Shown here piece after piece: positions 42,668 to 52,147 of a stretch of DNA of 64,000 nucleotides; position 1 is the first letter of the stretch, and every line of letters starts with the position of its first letter. The DNA lies in assembly GCA_036480375.1 (NCBI GenBank), contig JAZGGI010000023.1, forward strand, positions 1 through 64,000. Direction: 5' to 3'. The translations under genes were made by a program, and so were the position numbers. Under the pieces are notes generated by a model. It was not told the DNA's origin. It saw nothing but the letters and a program-made list of their open reading frames with translations, and ran no database searches. This DNA comes from Candidatus Zixiibacteriota bacterium (GTDB lineage: Bacteria > Zixibacteria > MSB-5A5 > GN15 > JAAZOE01).

Positions 42668-43126
42668 GTGAGACGATTTTTACAAAATTTAATGGGACAG
42701 GGGCGAGGGGAGAGCGGTTCCGAGCAATCAAGCGAACATGATCTGCAAGTTGCCACGGCGGCTTTGCTTTTAGAAATCGCCAAAATCGATGATGAGTTTT
42801 CCGGCGATGAGCGAGTCGAAATAATAAAGGTTTTGAAAGAACATTTTGAGATCAGTGAGGACGAGGTTGGGAAAATATTGGAAACTTCTCAAAAAGAGAT
42901 CAATAATCAGCTTGACCTTTATTATTTCACCAAACAGATAAATGATCAATTCGATATCGATGATAAAATCAAAATAATCGAGATGGTCTGGCGGGTTATA
43001 TATACTGACCAGCATTTAAACGGCCATGAAGATTTTCTGGTTCACAGGTTCGCCCGGCTTTTGCATCTTGATCATGACAAACTTATTGACGCCAAACTTC
43101 GAATCAAAAAAGAAATGAAGTTATAA
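42668..43126 (+). CDS. TerB-like tellurite-resistance family protein
   Basis: This 152-residue cytosolic protein has a GTG start. It resembles TerB: AAALLLEIAKIDDEFSGDERVEIIKVLKEHFEIS, then IKIIEMVWRVIYTDQHLNGHEDFLVHRFARLLHL, an all-helical bundle with paired acidic residues that bind metal in TerB. The family is linked to stress and membrane-associated sensing, often not tellurite itself. A GC-rich low-complexity stretch (GQGRGESGSEQSSEH) precedes the domain. It stands alone before the aminotransferase gene. Confidence 0.75.
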   Translation: MRRFLQNLMGQGRGESGSEQSSEHDLQVATAALLLEIAKIDDEFSGDERVEIIKVLKEHFEISEDEVGKILETSQKEINNQLDLYYFTKQINDQFDIDDKIKIIEMVWRVIYTDQHLNGHEDFLVHRFARLLHLDHDKLIDAKLRIKKEMKL

Positions 43127-43291
43127 TTCAAAACGTTATTCCCTTTCGATGAATTTTATCCTTAACCGGCCGAATCCTTGAAAATGGGGTTGCCACCGGA
43201 TTTTAAACTATTATATTGACGCGGCAATAACCGGTATGTAAACAACCGGAACGGTAACTGAACTGATGAATTTCCTGACTCGGAGGTGCCT

Positions 43292-44584
43292 ATGAAAGCA
43301 CAAGATATTAAAGCGGCTGAAAACGCAATCAAATTGGGATTTTCTGCGCTGACCGATGATGAGATCGTCGGATACGAATCCAAATACGGGGCCGATCATT
43401 ACGGACGGTTGAAAACAATCGTCCGCAAGGCGGAAGGTCCCTGGCTTTATACTCAGGATGGACACAAAGTAATCGACTGTCTGGCGGCGTATTCGGCGGC
43501 CAACCAGGGTCATCATCATCCCAAAATTGTCCAGGCGGCGGTTGATGCTATTCAGGGACATTACGCGTCCGTTCTTTCAAATGTCGTCTATACCGATTTG
43601 CTGGCTCTGTTTCTCAAGAAAGCGGCGACGATGCTTCCTCAGATCGCTCCGCGCTTCGGAGAGCATGGCAACAAGGTTCTGCCAAAAAACGGCGGCGTGG
43701 AATCGGTGGAGACAGCTATCAAACTTGCAAGATATTTTGGATGGAAACATAAAGGCATTCCGGATGGAAATCAGGAAATCATCGTTTTTGATAATAACTT
43801 TCACGGCCGGATGACGACCGTTATATCGTTCTCGACGTCGAAGAAATATAAAGAGGGCTTCGGACCGCTGACACCCGGATTTACATCGGTTGCGTACGGC
43901 GATATTGAAGCCGTCAAAAGTAAGATAAACAAGAACACTTGCGCTATCCTCATTGAGCCAATGCAGGGTGAGGGCGGTATGTATCAGCCCCCGGAAGGAT
44001 TCCTCCAAAGTTTGCGCGATCTGTGCGACGAGAATGATATGCTGCTTCTCTTTGATGAAATCCAGGTTGGTCTGGGACGAACCGGTAAGATGTTCTGTTT
44101 TGAGCATGAAAATGTTATTCCCGATTGTATGATTTTGGGCAAGGCGATCTCGGGCGGACTGGCTCCGCTTTCGGTGATGGTTACCAGCCGGCATCTGATG
44201 GATATGGTTTTCAGTCTTGGAAGCGACGGATCGACTTTCGGCGGGTATCCGTTTGCCTGCGCCTGCGGGATTGCCGCGCTGGAAGTTATCGAAGATGAAA
44301 AGCTGGCTCAGCGGTCGGCCGAGATGGGCGCGATTCTGAAAAAGAAAATCGAGGATATCGCGTCGCGCTCGAAGCATGTCAAGGAAGTGCGGGGGAAAGG
44401 GCTTTTCATCGGCATCGAAGTAAAATCGGGCGATGCAATGCATTTCTGCCGTGAGCTTCTCGCTATGGATATGCTGGTCAACGACAGTCACGGTCATACG
44501 ATTCGTATCAGCCCGCCTTTGATTATCGGTAAAAGCGAAATCGATTATATCTGCGAGCGCCTCGAGAAGGTGCTGGTAGGATAA
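43292..44584 (+). CDS. Class III aminotransferase, probable ornithine aminotransferase
   Basis: This 430-residue PLP enzyme starts at the ATG at 43292, five bases after GGAGG. The class III signature is complete: LLFDEIQVGLGRTG, then ILGKAISGGLAPLSVM with the PLP-binding Lys, and GSTFGGYPFACACG. The ornithine-type features LAAYSAANQGHHHPKI and FHGRMTTVISFS suggest ornithine--oxoacid transaminase, converting ornithine to glutamate semialdehyde. Acetylornithine or another omega-amino substrate is possible. An amidinohydrolase gene 2.8 kb downstream also fits arginine/ornithine metabolism. A terminator follows. Confidence 0.85.
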   Translation: MKAQDIKAAENAIKLGFSALTDDEIVGYESKYGADHYGRLKTIVRKAEGPWLYTQDGHKVIDCLAAYSAANQGHHHPKIVQAAVDAIQGHYASVLSNVVYTDLLALFLKKAATMLPQIAPRFGEHGNKVLPKNGGVESVETAIKLARYFGWKHKGIPDGNQEIIVFDNNFHGRMTTVISFSTSKKYKEGFGPLTPGFTSVAYGDIEAVKSKINKNTCAILIEPMQGEGGMYQPPEGFLQSLRDLCDENDMLLLFDEIQVGLGRTGKMFCFEHENVIPDCMILGKAISGGLAPLSVMVTSRHLMDMVFSLGSDGSTFGGYPFACACGIAALEVIEDEKLAQRSAEMGAILKKKIEDIASRSKHVKEVRGKGLFIGIEVKSGDAMHFCRELLAMDMLVNDSHGHTIRISPPLIIGKSEIDYICERLEKVLVG

Positions 44585-44617
44585 TTTTTCGGTTGTTTCA
44601 TAAATTTGTTTTTTCTC

Positions 44618-44646
44618 AAAACCCGGTAATATGACCGGGTTTTTTT
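44618..44646 (+). terminator. Rho-independent terminator
   Basis: AAACCCGGT (44618-44627 region) pairs with ACCGGGTTT (from 44634), with a six-base loop and a T-run. It ends the aminotransferase gene. Confidence 0.85.
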
Positions 44647-44653
44647 CTGGTCG

Positions 44654-44700
44654 GTCGAAACCCCCGCGGTTTCGACAATGCGACAACTCAAGAGTTGTCG
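44654..44700. repeat. REP-like palindromes, same families as 3642-4061
   Basis: GTCGAAACC...GGTTTCGAC (44654-44676) is followed directly by CGACAACTC-AA-GAGTTGTCG (44681-44700) and CTACAC. A GTCATTGCGAACGAG repeat of the common enterobacterial-like REP style follows near 44762. Confidence 0.7.
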
Positions 44701-44805
44701 CTACACAATAAAAATAATCTTGTAGGGCAGAAGCCCAACGGGCTCCAGCCATTCCATCCCCGTCATTGCGAACGAGCGTCGCGAGTGTGGCAATCTATGG
44801 TTTAA

Positions 44806-45142
44806 GAGTTATCCACACTTTATTTTTGTAAAATCCTTGTTAGTATATATCCCTATTTAGGTTACAGCGAATTGGGTTCGTTTTGTCCTTTTTAGTATTT
44901 TTGGATTTGGCCATTTCCCCGCGAATCACACATGTACGGCAATAGATTTATATCATCTATAGTTGCGGATGATTTCAGAAACAGGGGTTGAATTGAGTGA
45001 TAATTGTGAATGGAATGCGACGGAACCCACCCAAAAAACCGCTTCGCGGGAGGACAATGGGCCACCGGTCTTTTGGACTATTTCATATTCTTATAAGTCT
45101 TAAAATTAATGATTGACATAATGGGTTTTTGCACGTTTTAAT
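44806..45142 (+). repeat. Dispersed ~330 bp element, copy B, with promoter at its 3' end
   Basis: This is the second copy of the element at 499-863. It shares GAGTTATCCACA (44806-44817), an identical 38-base block (44860-44897), the GGATGATTTC and GGAACCCACCCAAAAAACCG segments, and TTGACATAAT at its 3' end. Here the -35 TTGACA (45113-45118) pairs with TTTAAT (45137-45142). The start codon at 45148 then falls at the expected transcription start, which implies a leaderless mRNA. Confidence 0.65.
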
Positions 45143-45147
45143 AATGT

Positions 45148-47178
45148 ATGAAAAAATATATTTTGCCGATCCTGATATGCGCGGCATTGGCTATTCCCTC
45201 GTTCGCGCAGGAATCTGAAAATGATTCAACGATAATTAATTCCGATAGCCTTCTCAACGCTGGGCTGGATCAGTTGCTGTCGTATATGTTGTTTACACGC
45301 GATGATTTTACTTTTCGTGATGATTATATGCCTCGCGATCCGTATCGTTTGAAAATCGTTGACAGCCTGATGAAACACCCGCTTTTGATGGATGATTTTG
45401 CCGATAGCTGCGCGGTGGAATTATCCAGATTTTTTGAAGAACCAAATGAATGTATTAATTATTTGGACATACTGCAAGGAGATAGACATCCACCCGGACT
45501 TGAACGATATATTGCCAGATGTGGCTATGGAACACCTCCCGGCCCTTATCCTTCTGAAGAATTGTCAAAACGGCTGCGTGATGTAACTGGCTCATTTAAG
45601 TGGAAATATAGTTATATGCTTCAGCAGTTCCATATTTATATAGACTGCTGGCCAGAAGTATTTCCAACTGTTGTGGGTTATGATAAAGAGTTTAGACAAG
45701 GGGCGACAGTTATACCGGATGATAAAAAATCAGAGATATTCAAATTTGTTTTCAGGGATTATAAGGAGTTAATTCTTGATTATCCGGATTATAGAGTTCA
45801 TAGCAATGAGAAATTAGATTCGTTACAGCAATTGGAAGAAGAATTCGCAAAGGAATTCGTTCAACTTAGCGATAATATTATTGACACAGATATTTCAGGA
45901 TTCCCTCCAAAACTTTTAAATTCACTGGATACAATATATAAGCTACTGGCAGAAGATAGTATGTCATATCAGGAGACATTTAATAAGGTAAAGTCAGAAC
46001 CATATTCTTGGTTTACAGATTTTGGGCGCTTAGCAATAGGCACTTCCGGTAACGACACATACACCGGGGACTACTTCATGATTATCGATCCAGGGGGGGA
46101 TGATGTTTATAATATTTCGTACGATATCGAAAATCCGCATCCGACTCTGATTGTCGATTATTCAGGCAATGATATATATAAAGCTGAAACTGATTTTGCG
46201 CTGGCATCGGGAGCGCTGTCGTATTCGCTTTTGATTGACTATGAAGGCGACGACATTTATTGGGGTAAGAATTTCTCGCTCGGGTCGGGGTATTTCGGCG
46301 TTGGGATTCTGTGGGATAAAAAAGGAAACGATAAATATTTCGGAGATACGTTCGTTCAGGGAGCCGGGACGTTCGGGCTGGGGCTTCTGATTGACGAGGA
46401 CGGATCGGATACGTATACCTGCCATTTTCAGAGCCAGGGGTTCGGGTTCGTGCGAGGAATCGGTGGGATTGCCGACTATGCTGGAAATGATGCTTACATA
46501 GTCCAACCCAAATACAAAGAGTTTTTTCATGCCGGGGATCATTATCAATCGTTGTCGCAGGGATTCGCAATCGGTGTGCGGCCGTATATGTCTGGAGGAT
46601 TCGGGTTTATTTGTGATTATGGCGGGAATGATTCGTATATCGCCGATTTCTTCGCGCAGGGATCATCGTACTGGTGGTCGCTGGGGATGATTTATGATAA
46701 ATCGGGCAATGATTTGTACGCGTCGTATCAGTATGCCCAGGGAGCCGGGGCGCATATGGCGCTTGGGCTTCTGCTCGACGGCGGGGGGGATGATATTTAT
46801 CGCTCTCATGGTTTGTGTCATGGAGTCGGGCATGATTATTCATGCGGATGGCTTCTTGACCGGGGCGGTAACGACGTTTATTCGGCGCAGGGACTGGCGC
46901 AGGGAGGCGGGCAGGCAAACGGCATCGGGATATTTACGGATTTAAATGGCGACGACGGATATTTTACGACCCATACGCATAATACGCAGGGGTATGGTAA
47001 TCCTCGACGGGATTACGGGTCGATCGGATTGTTTTTGGATATGGATGGTGATGATCGTTACGGCGCCAATGGCGGTAATGGTAAGTTCTGGAAAGTCCCC
47101 GGCAAATGGGGCGGGGGATTGGATTTGAAGAAGATTGAGGTGCTTCCGTCCGATTCGACGGCGGTCGATAAAAAATAG
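45148..47178 (+). CDS. Secreted GND-repeat protein of unknown function
   Basis: This 676-residue exported protein (signal peptide ending near PSFAQ) is unrecognised as a family. The N-terminal ~285 residues are helical and acidic. The C-terminal ~370 residues contain about twelve units of ~30 residues with the pattern AQGxGxxxGxGxLxDxxGNDxY (examples DYSGNDIY, DYEGDDIY, DKKGNDKY, DYGGNDSY, DGGGDDIY and DRGGNDVY). The regular GND.Y turns suggest a calcium-binding parallel beta-helix or roll. It differs from RTX repeats in spacing and in the conserved Tyr. No sorting tail is seen. It sits directly behind the promoter of the dispersed element. Confidence 0.75.
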   Translation: MKKYILPILICAALAIPSFAQESENDSTIINSDSLLNAGLDQLLSYMLFTRDDFTFRDDYMPRDPYRLKIVDSLMKHPLLMDDFADSCAVELSRFFEEPNECINYLDILQGDRHPPGLERYIARCGYGTPPGPYPSEELSKRLRDVTGSFKWKYSYMLQQFHIYIDCWPEVFPTVVGYDKEFRQGATVIPDDKKSEIFKFVFRDYKELILDYPDYRVHSNEKLDSLQQLEEEFAKEFVQLSDNIIDTDISGFPPKLLNSLDTIYKLLAEDSMSYQETFNKVKSEPYSWFTDFGRLAIGTSGNDTYTGDYFMIIDPGGDDVYNISYDIENPHPTLIVDYSGNDIYKAETDFALASGALSYSLLIDYEGDDIYWGKNFSLGSGYFGVGILWDKKGNDKYFGDTFVQGAGTFGLGLLIDEDGSDTYTCHFQSQGFGFVRGIGGIADYAGNDAYIVQPKYKEFFHAGDHYQSLSQGFAIGVRPYMSGGFGFICDYGGNDSYIADFFAQGSSYWWSLGMIYDKSGNDLYASYQYAQGAGAHMALGLLLDGGGDDIYRSHGLCHGVGHDYSCGWLLDRGGNDVYSAQGLAQGGGQANGIGIFTDLNGDDGYFTTHTHNTQGYGNPRRDYGSIGLFLDMDGDDRYGANGGNGKFWKVPGKWGGGLDLKKIEVLPSDSTAVDKK

Positions 47179-47190
47179 GAATTGTTCTGT

Positions 47191-47275
47191 CGGTTCCTCA
47201 GCGAAGCGGTGAACCGACGGTTGAGATTGTCAGGTCACTTTCCCGTAAATAAGGAAACAGGACTTGGCGGGACAT
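47191..47275. repeat. Repeat-like spacer before the amidinohydrolase
   Basis: CGGTTC/GAACCG forms a small hairpin (47191-47216), followed by TTGAGATTGTC (47221-47231), GGTCAC and CAGGAC. The last three recur in order at 48298-48338, on the other side of the amidinohydrolase gene. This is probably a degraded dispersed repeat. Confidence 0.4.
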
Positions 47276-47405
47276 GATAAAACTTGAAATTATCTTAATT
47301 TCAACCGAGGCTATAGTAGGTTGGCCGACTTTGGAATTACAAATAATTAAGTTTGGATTCATGTCCCAAGTATTTATAAATTTCAGAGAAAAGGAGATAC
47401 CCAAA

Positions 47406-48257
47406 ATGCACTACGGTTGTCAAAGCATGATCGATCAACTCAAAGTAGTCTTGGTTCGCCGTCCTGATGCTTCATTCGCAGTTGATGATCCCCAGCTATG
47501 GGGCTATCCGTCAAGCCCAAATATGTTATTGGCACAGCAGGAACACGATAAATTTGTTGATATATTAAATGATGTGGGCGTGAAGGTTCTTTACCATGAT
47601 GAGGATCTGGTTGATTGTGCAGACGCAATCTTTGTGCGTGATCCCGCAATTATCATATCCGATGGAGCTATAATTTTCCAAATGGCAAAAAAACTCCGCC
47701 TCGGTGAAGGAGAAGGCATTCGCCGATGTCTGGAAAAGCTGGGTATTCCAATTCTCCATCAATTTTCAGGAGATGTATTTATTGACGGCGGGGATTTGGT
47801 TTGGATTGATAATCATACTTTAGCGGTTGGACAGGGTCCACGTACAGGAAAAGCCGGATTTGATCAATTGGAAAAACTATTATCGCGCCACGGAATTCAA
47901 GTACTGCCGGTTCCCTTTTCTAATGCGCTGCATCTTGCATCGGTTTTTTGCCCTATCCATCATAACATAGCGGTTGTCTTGCCAAATTACCTGCCCGAGT
48001 CGTTCACCGATTTTCTTGTAAAACGCGGATTTAATCTTATTACTTTACCAGATGAGGAAGATGACTCGCTTGGAATCAGCATTTTAACTTTATCACCCGG
48101 CAAATGTCTCATGCTGGAAGGAAATCCTGTTACGATGCGACGACTGCAGTCTGCTGGTTGCGACGTTATGACGTATCAGGGAGATGAAATATCTCTAAAA
48201 GGAGGAGGGGGGGCGCTATGCTTAACGCAGCCGCTGCTCCGTGAATCGAAAATTTGA
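47406..48257 (+). CDS. Amidinotransferase-fold hydrolase (DDAH/arginine deiminase-like)
   Basis: I choose the ATG at 47406 (283 residues), placed after AAAGGAGATACCCAAA. Earlier in-frame starts at 47274 and 47361 lack such a site. The guanidino-modifying fold is clear: IFVRDPAIII, GDVFIDGGDLVWID, FSNALHLASVFCPI (catalytic His) and GGGGALCLTQPL (catalytic Cys272). This is the dimethylarginine dimethylaminohydrolase/arginine deiminase branch, which hydrolyses the guanidinium of (methyl)arginine to citrulline, or ornithine and relatives. The exact substrate cannot be read. Its proximity to the ornithine aminotransferase gene supports arginine catabolism. Confidence 0.8.
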   Translation: MHYGCQSMIDQLKVVLVRRPDASFAVDDPQLWGYPSSPNMLLAQQEHDKFVDILNDVGVKVLYHDEDLVDCADAIFVRDPAIIISDGAIIFQMAKKLRLGEGEGIRRCLEKLGIPILHQFSGDVFIDGGDLVWIDNHTLAVGQGPRTGKAGFDQLEKLLSRHGIQVLPVPFSNALHLASVFCPIHHNIAVVLPNYLPESFTDFLVKRGFNLITLPDEEDDSLGISILTLSPGKCLMLEGNPVTMRRLQSAGCDVMTYQGDEISLKGGGGALCLTQPLLRESKI

Positions 48258-48373
48258 TTTTTATTGATAGTTCCTTAATAGCGCGATGAATCGGTTGTTG
48301 AGATTGTCGGTCACAATTTTGCTTCACAAAATCAGGACCTGACAGCACAAAAAAGCTTAATTAGGATTTGGAG

Positions 48374-49348
48374 ATGAAAAAACATTTTTTGATTTCAATA
48401 TTGTTGGCAGTGTCGCCTGGTCTGTCTTTACCGGTAAATGCCAAACTAACGCAGGAGACGGTCGATTCGATGTTTGTTATCGCGTCGTCGGGAGCGATGA
48501 AATATAGGGATATGGTTCAGCCGACGATTGATGATATGGCCGGATACGGCGTCGAGATCGTTCCGTTTTTGATAGACAAGCTGGGGACGATAGATGCCCG
48601 CGAGCGAGTGACTCTGAGGCAAATCCTTGCAAAGATCGGAAAACCGGCAGTACCGCTTTTGAACGACGCGCTTCTCACCGTCGAGGATTCATTGCAATTG
48701 TCGCGGGTGTCGTTGATACTTTTTTATATACCCGATTCATCTTCGGTGGAAAATCTGCTGAAAGTCAAAGACCATTCGTATTACTGGGTACGGTATCAGA
48801 CGATCCGGGCGCTGGGGAAAATCGGTGATCGGCGGGGCTTGGACGCGATTAAAGAGGCACTACAGGACGAGAATGAACTGGTGCGGACGATGGCGGCTGT
48901 ATCGGCGGGGCGGATGGTTGATGATGAAGAGTTGTTCGACATTCTCGTTCCGGTATTGGATGATAAATACTACGGCGTCCGTTTTAGCGCGTATGAGGCG
49001 TTAAAGAACTTGGATTGTGAAGTGAAGAAGAAATATATATTTAAATATATTGATGATGACAATTCGCATTTTAAGGAATCATATTTGGCCCGGATTATTG
49101 CCGAAGATAGTTGCGAATATAATGTCGAAAAAATAAAAGCACATTGTCAGGGCACTTATATAAATAGCTTTATGTTTCAAGCCTTATGGAAATTTGATTG
49201 TGAAGCAGCCATGGAGCTTATGCGTATGAGCATTATGACCGATAGTAATACTCGTTCGATAATGAAACGCGAGTCATATATAGATCATCTGAAGCCAGGT
49301 CTAACTTCCTGTGATGAAAAAGAAGAAGCGGCTACAGACTCTCGATAA
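48374..49348 (+). CDS. Exported HEAT-repeat protein
   Basis: This protein of about 324 residues begins MKKHFLISILLAVSPGLSLP (signal peptide, cleavage near VNA). From about residue 70 on it has HEAT/PBS-lyase-type repeats: AVPLLNDALLT, YYWVRYQTIRALGKIGDRRGLDAIKEALQDENELVRTMAAVSAGR and YYGVRFSAYEALKNL. HEAT arrays are protein-interaction scaffolds. The 3' end overlaps the next gene by 38 bases in a different frame, so the two are translationally linked even though the products act in different compartments. Confidence 0.75.
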   Translation: MKKHFLISILLAVSPGLSLPVNAKLTQETVDSMFVIASSGAMKYRDMVQPTIDDMAGYGVEIVPFLIDKLGTIDARERVTLRQILAKIGKPAVPLLNDALLTVEDSLQLSRVSLILFYIPDSSSVENLLKVKDHSYYWVRYQTIRALGKIGDRRGLDAIKEALQDENELVRTMAAVSAGRMVDDEELFDILVPVLDDKYYGVRFSAYEALKNLDCEVKKKYIFKYIDDDNSHFKESYLARIIAEDSCEYNVEKIKAHCQGTYINSFMFQALWKFDCEAAMELMRMSIMTDSNTRSIMKRESYIDHLKPGLTSCDEKEEAATDSR

Positions 49349-50525
49349 GTTTTATGATTTGCCGGGAGATGATTTTACCGGCGATGAGAATCTTCCCAAG
49401 TTGGCCGAAATTCTCGGGGCGGAAATCATCCAAATCGACGGAAGCATCGTTCTCAAAATTGTCGATGACCTCGATATTTTTCCGTACTCAGATTTAAAAG
49501 ATATTCACGATCATCTTGGTTCCGATCTTTATCAAAATTGGCATTTCAATACCGGCGGAGATGAGTCGAATTATAATCCAGAGCGGTTTGTTTTTTTCGA
49601 TACCGAAACGACCGGGCTTTCGGGTGCGGGGATGGTGGTGTTCTTGTGCGGATTCGGGTATTTTCATAAAAACTGTTTTCGCGTCGTGCAATATTTTTTG
49701 CCCGATTATCCTCATGAATCATTGTTTCTAAAATTATCATCCGAGTATTTGACGCCTGAAACGATTCTTGTAACTTACAATGGTAAATCATTCGACTGGC
49801 CAATGATATCGGGGAGGTATACGATTAACCGCATGGATGTTCCCGAAATCGGCGATCATATCGATGTTTTGCATCCGGCCCGATCGCTGTTTCGCAGGCT
49901 GGGGGAAGACTGCACGCTGATTACTCTCGAAAAATATCTCTTATCGTTTGACCGGGGCGAGGATATTCCCGGATATCTTATCCCGACCAGGTATTTCGAT
50001 TATCTCTATGATCGTCAGCCGGGATTGATTCCCGAAATTATCCGGCATAATCGTCTGGATGTAATTTCGTTGGCGCTTGTAACGCGGTATATTCCCGAAG
50101 TACTCATTCGCCCCGAGAGAACGAATTCGGTGGCATTAATGGAAGGGGTTATAAATCATTTTTTCAAGAACAAGCGATTTGAACAATTGCTTGAATATGT
50201 TAAATATATCCGCCGGGGTTATATGGATGAAAGTTCATTAGTAACTCAATTGCAATATTCATTAACCTTAAAAAAGGTGGGGTATCTGGATGAGGCCAGT
50301 CAGATTTGGAAAAATTCCGAATCCCGATTGGACGATCCGCAGGTTTTCAAGCATTTATTGGAATTGGCTAAGTATCAAGAGCATACGGAGAAAGACCCGG
50401 TTGCGGCGTCGGAGGTGGTCGAATTGATGCTCAATTTGGAGATGACAGCGACTCAAAAAAAACAGTTAATTCATCGGAAAAAACGACTAATAGGCAGGTG
50501 CCTGCGAATATCCTCTAAATCTTAA
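49311..50525 (+). CDS. YprB-like RNase H-fold exonuclease with TPR-like tail
   Basis: This 404-residue cytosolic protein has a DEDD-type nuclease core: FVFFDTETTGLSG (about 90), ILVTYNGKSFDWPMI (about 155) and IIRHNRLDVISLALV (about 245). Its Asp-Glu, Asp and Asp ligands match YprB/RNase_H_2 proteins. The C-terminal ~130 residues are helical repeats. YprB-like proteins are often paired with DEAD helicases elsewhere, and here the neighbour is a HEAT protein. The substrate (RNA or DNA) is unknown. The start ATG overlaps the HEAT gene. Confidence 0.85.
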   Translation: MMKKKKRLQTLDKFYDLPGDDFTGDENLPKLAEILGAEIIQIDGSIVLKIVDDLDIFPYSDLKDIHDHLGSDLYQNWHFNTGGDESNYNPERFVFFDTETTGLSGAGMVVFLCGFGYFHKNCFRVVQYFLPDYPHESLFLKLSSEYLTPETILVTYNGKSFDWPMISGRYTINRMDVPEIGDHIDVLHPARSLFRRLGEDCTLITLEKYLLSFDRGEDIPGYLIPTRYFDYLYDRQPGLIPEIIRHNRLDVISLALVTRYIPEVLIRPERTNSVALMEGVINHFFKNKRFEQLLEYVKYIRRGYMDESSLVTQLQYSLTLKKVGYLDEASQIWKNSESRLDDPQVFKHLLELAKYQEHTEKDPVAASEVVELMLNLEMTATQKKQLIHRKKRLIGRCLRISSKS

Positions 50526-50560
50526 TAAGATACTGTCGATACCCTGTTTAGGGTAATGAT

Positions 50561-51877
50561 ATGTCGGAAGAACAGATATTTAATTTGCTAAAGGACAACC
50601 GGGAGCTTGCTTCGCTGCCGCAGGTGTTGGCGGAGGTCATTCGCGTCGCTGATGATGAGAATTCTACGGCTAACGCTCTGGCCGATGTAATCCTGAAAGA
50701 TCCATCCTTAACGGCTCGACTTTTGAGAATCGTCAATTCTCCGTTCTACGGGCTGGCCCGGGAAATTACGACCGTGAACCAGGCGGTGGTAGCGATGGGT
50801 TTGCGGGCAGTCAAGGCAATGGCATTATCGACGGGGCTTTATCATAAATTTGATATCAAAAATTCGATTGTAAATCGGGTTCATTTCTGGCGGCATTCAC
50901 TGGAGGTCGCGATCGCCTGCCGGGAGATTGCCAATATTTGCACCTATCGCCCGGCCGAAGAAGCGTTTGTGGCCGGTCTGATGCATGATCTGGGAGTTTT
51001 GGTTCTTCAGGCGAATTTCCCTGACCAATTCAAACGAATCTGGAAACTGGTCGAAGCCGGTGAGAACCAGATTAAGCTTGAGGAAGCGGCCTGGAGCACC
51101 AATCATGCCCGGGTGGCCAAGTTTCTTTTGGATCAGTGGAAGATACCGAGATTTATCGGCGAAGCTATCGCCGGACATCATGATGACGTTCATGATGAAA
51201 ATTCAATACCGAGCGATAGGTTGGGACAGATTGTCTGTCTCGGAAATCTGATTTCAAGATTCAAGGTTTGCCAGACTCCGCCGCTTGATAAGTCTGATGT
51301 CGAAAAGGTTGATTATTTATCACAGACTCTGGGGATAGGTCCGACCGTTCTGTCCGAGTTGCAGGAACGGATAATGAAGATGTTAGTCCAGGAATCGGAG
51401 TTTCTCGATATCCAGATCGGTTCGCCGATTGATCTTTTGGAAGCCGCCAATAGTTTGATATACAAGCAATATATTCTGGTGGAATCGGTCCTGCGGGAAA
51501 ACCGGAAAATGCAGGCCCAGATTGCCCGCGACCAGATGAAAAAAGCGGCCCTCGATTCGTTGAAAACAATAACGGCAACTCTATCGCATTACATCAATAA
51601 CGCCTCGGCGACTATTTTGGGGCGGGCGCAGTTGGTGGAGCTGGCTGTATCCAAAGGAACCATAACCGACGATAATAATACCGCCGCCAATTCAATGGAT
51701 GTAATTATAAAATCGGTGGAGACGATTTCGTTAGTACTGGAAGAACTTAAAGAGATGTCGAGTTTTGATACGACCGTTTATCATGATGAGACGTCGATTC
51801 TCGATATCGAGGATAAGCTGCGAAACCAGATAGCCAAAATCGAAGCCGATAAGAGAATTACCGCCAAATCGAAATAA
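50561..51877 (+). CDS. HDOD-domain signalling protein with histidine-kinase-like DHp helices
   Basis: This is a 438-residue cytosolic protein. An HDOD domain fills about 10-210 (LPQVLAEVIRVADDENSTANALADVILKDPSLTARLLRIVNSPFYGL, FVAGLMHDLGVLVLQ). About residues 330-410 look like a dimerisation/phosphoacceptor helical hairpin (ALDSLKTITATLSHYINNASATILGRAQLVE...MDVIIKSVETISLVLEELKEMS), with a His at the usual position (LSHYINN). No ATPase domain follows. It could be a two-component adaptor that receives or relays phosphate, but this is not shown. HDOD proteins act in stress and c-di-GMP-related signalling. Confidence 0.8.
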   Translation: MSEEQIFNLLKDNRELASLPQVLAEVIRVADDENSTANALADVILKDPSLTARLLRIVNSPFYGLAREITTVNQAVVAMGLRAVKAMALSTGLYHKFDIKNSIVNRVHFWRHSLEVAIACREIANICTYRPAEEAFVAGLMHDLGVLVLQANFPDQFKRIWKLVEAGENQIKLEEAAWSTNHARVAKFLLDQWKIPRFIGEAIAGHHDDVHDENSIPSDRLGQIVCLGNLISRFKVCQTPPLDKSDVEKVDYLSQTLGIGPTVLSELQERIMKMLVQESEFLDIQIGSPIDLLEAANSLIYKQYILVESVLRENRKMQAQIARDQMKKAALDSLKTITATLSHYINNASATILGRAQLVELAVSKGTITDDNNTAANSMDVIIKSVETISLVLEELKEMSSFDTTVYHDETSILDIEDKLRNQIAKIEADKRITAKSK

Positions 51878-52147
51878 TTTTTCAATCCGCAATTAATAAT
51901 TAAAAATTGATCAGCAAATAATTTGCGATATCAATGGCATTTTATTCTGACCCAAATATGGGAATTGAAACAATTCATTAATAACGCCGTACTAATAAAA
52001 AATAGTAATCCAAATAATAATCTCATGATAAATGACTCGAGTAATGAATGAAAGTCATATTTGGAAGAGGTTAGTCATAAGAAAATCGATTCAACGTTAA
52101 ATAAATAACTTGTATTAGGCCAATATTTTTCAGGAGGTTTATTAGGG

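Noticed and set aside
43577-44752. Long minus-strand open frame opposite the aminotransferase gene
   Set aside because: It is antisense to a clear class III aminotransferase and shows no recognisable motif or start signals.
45900-47178. GND repeats as an RTX toxin
   Set aside because: Spacing is ~30 residues with a conserved Tyr, not the nine-residue GGxGxDxUx pattern. There is no RTX secretion signal or type I secretion genes nearby.
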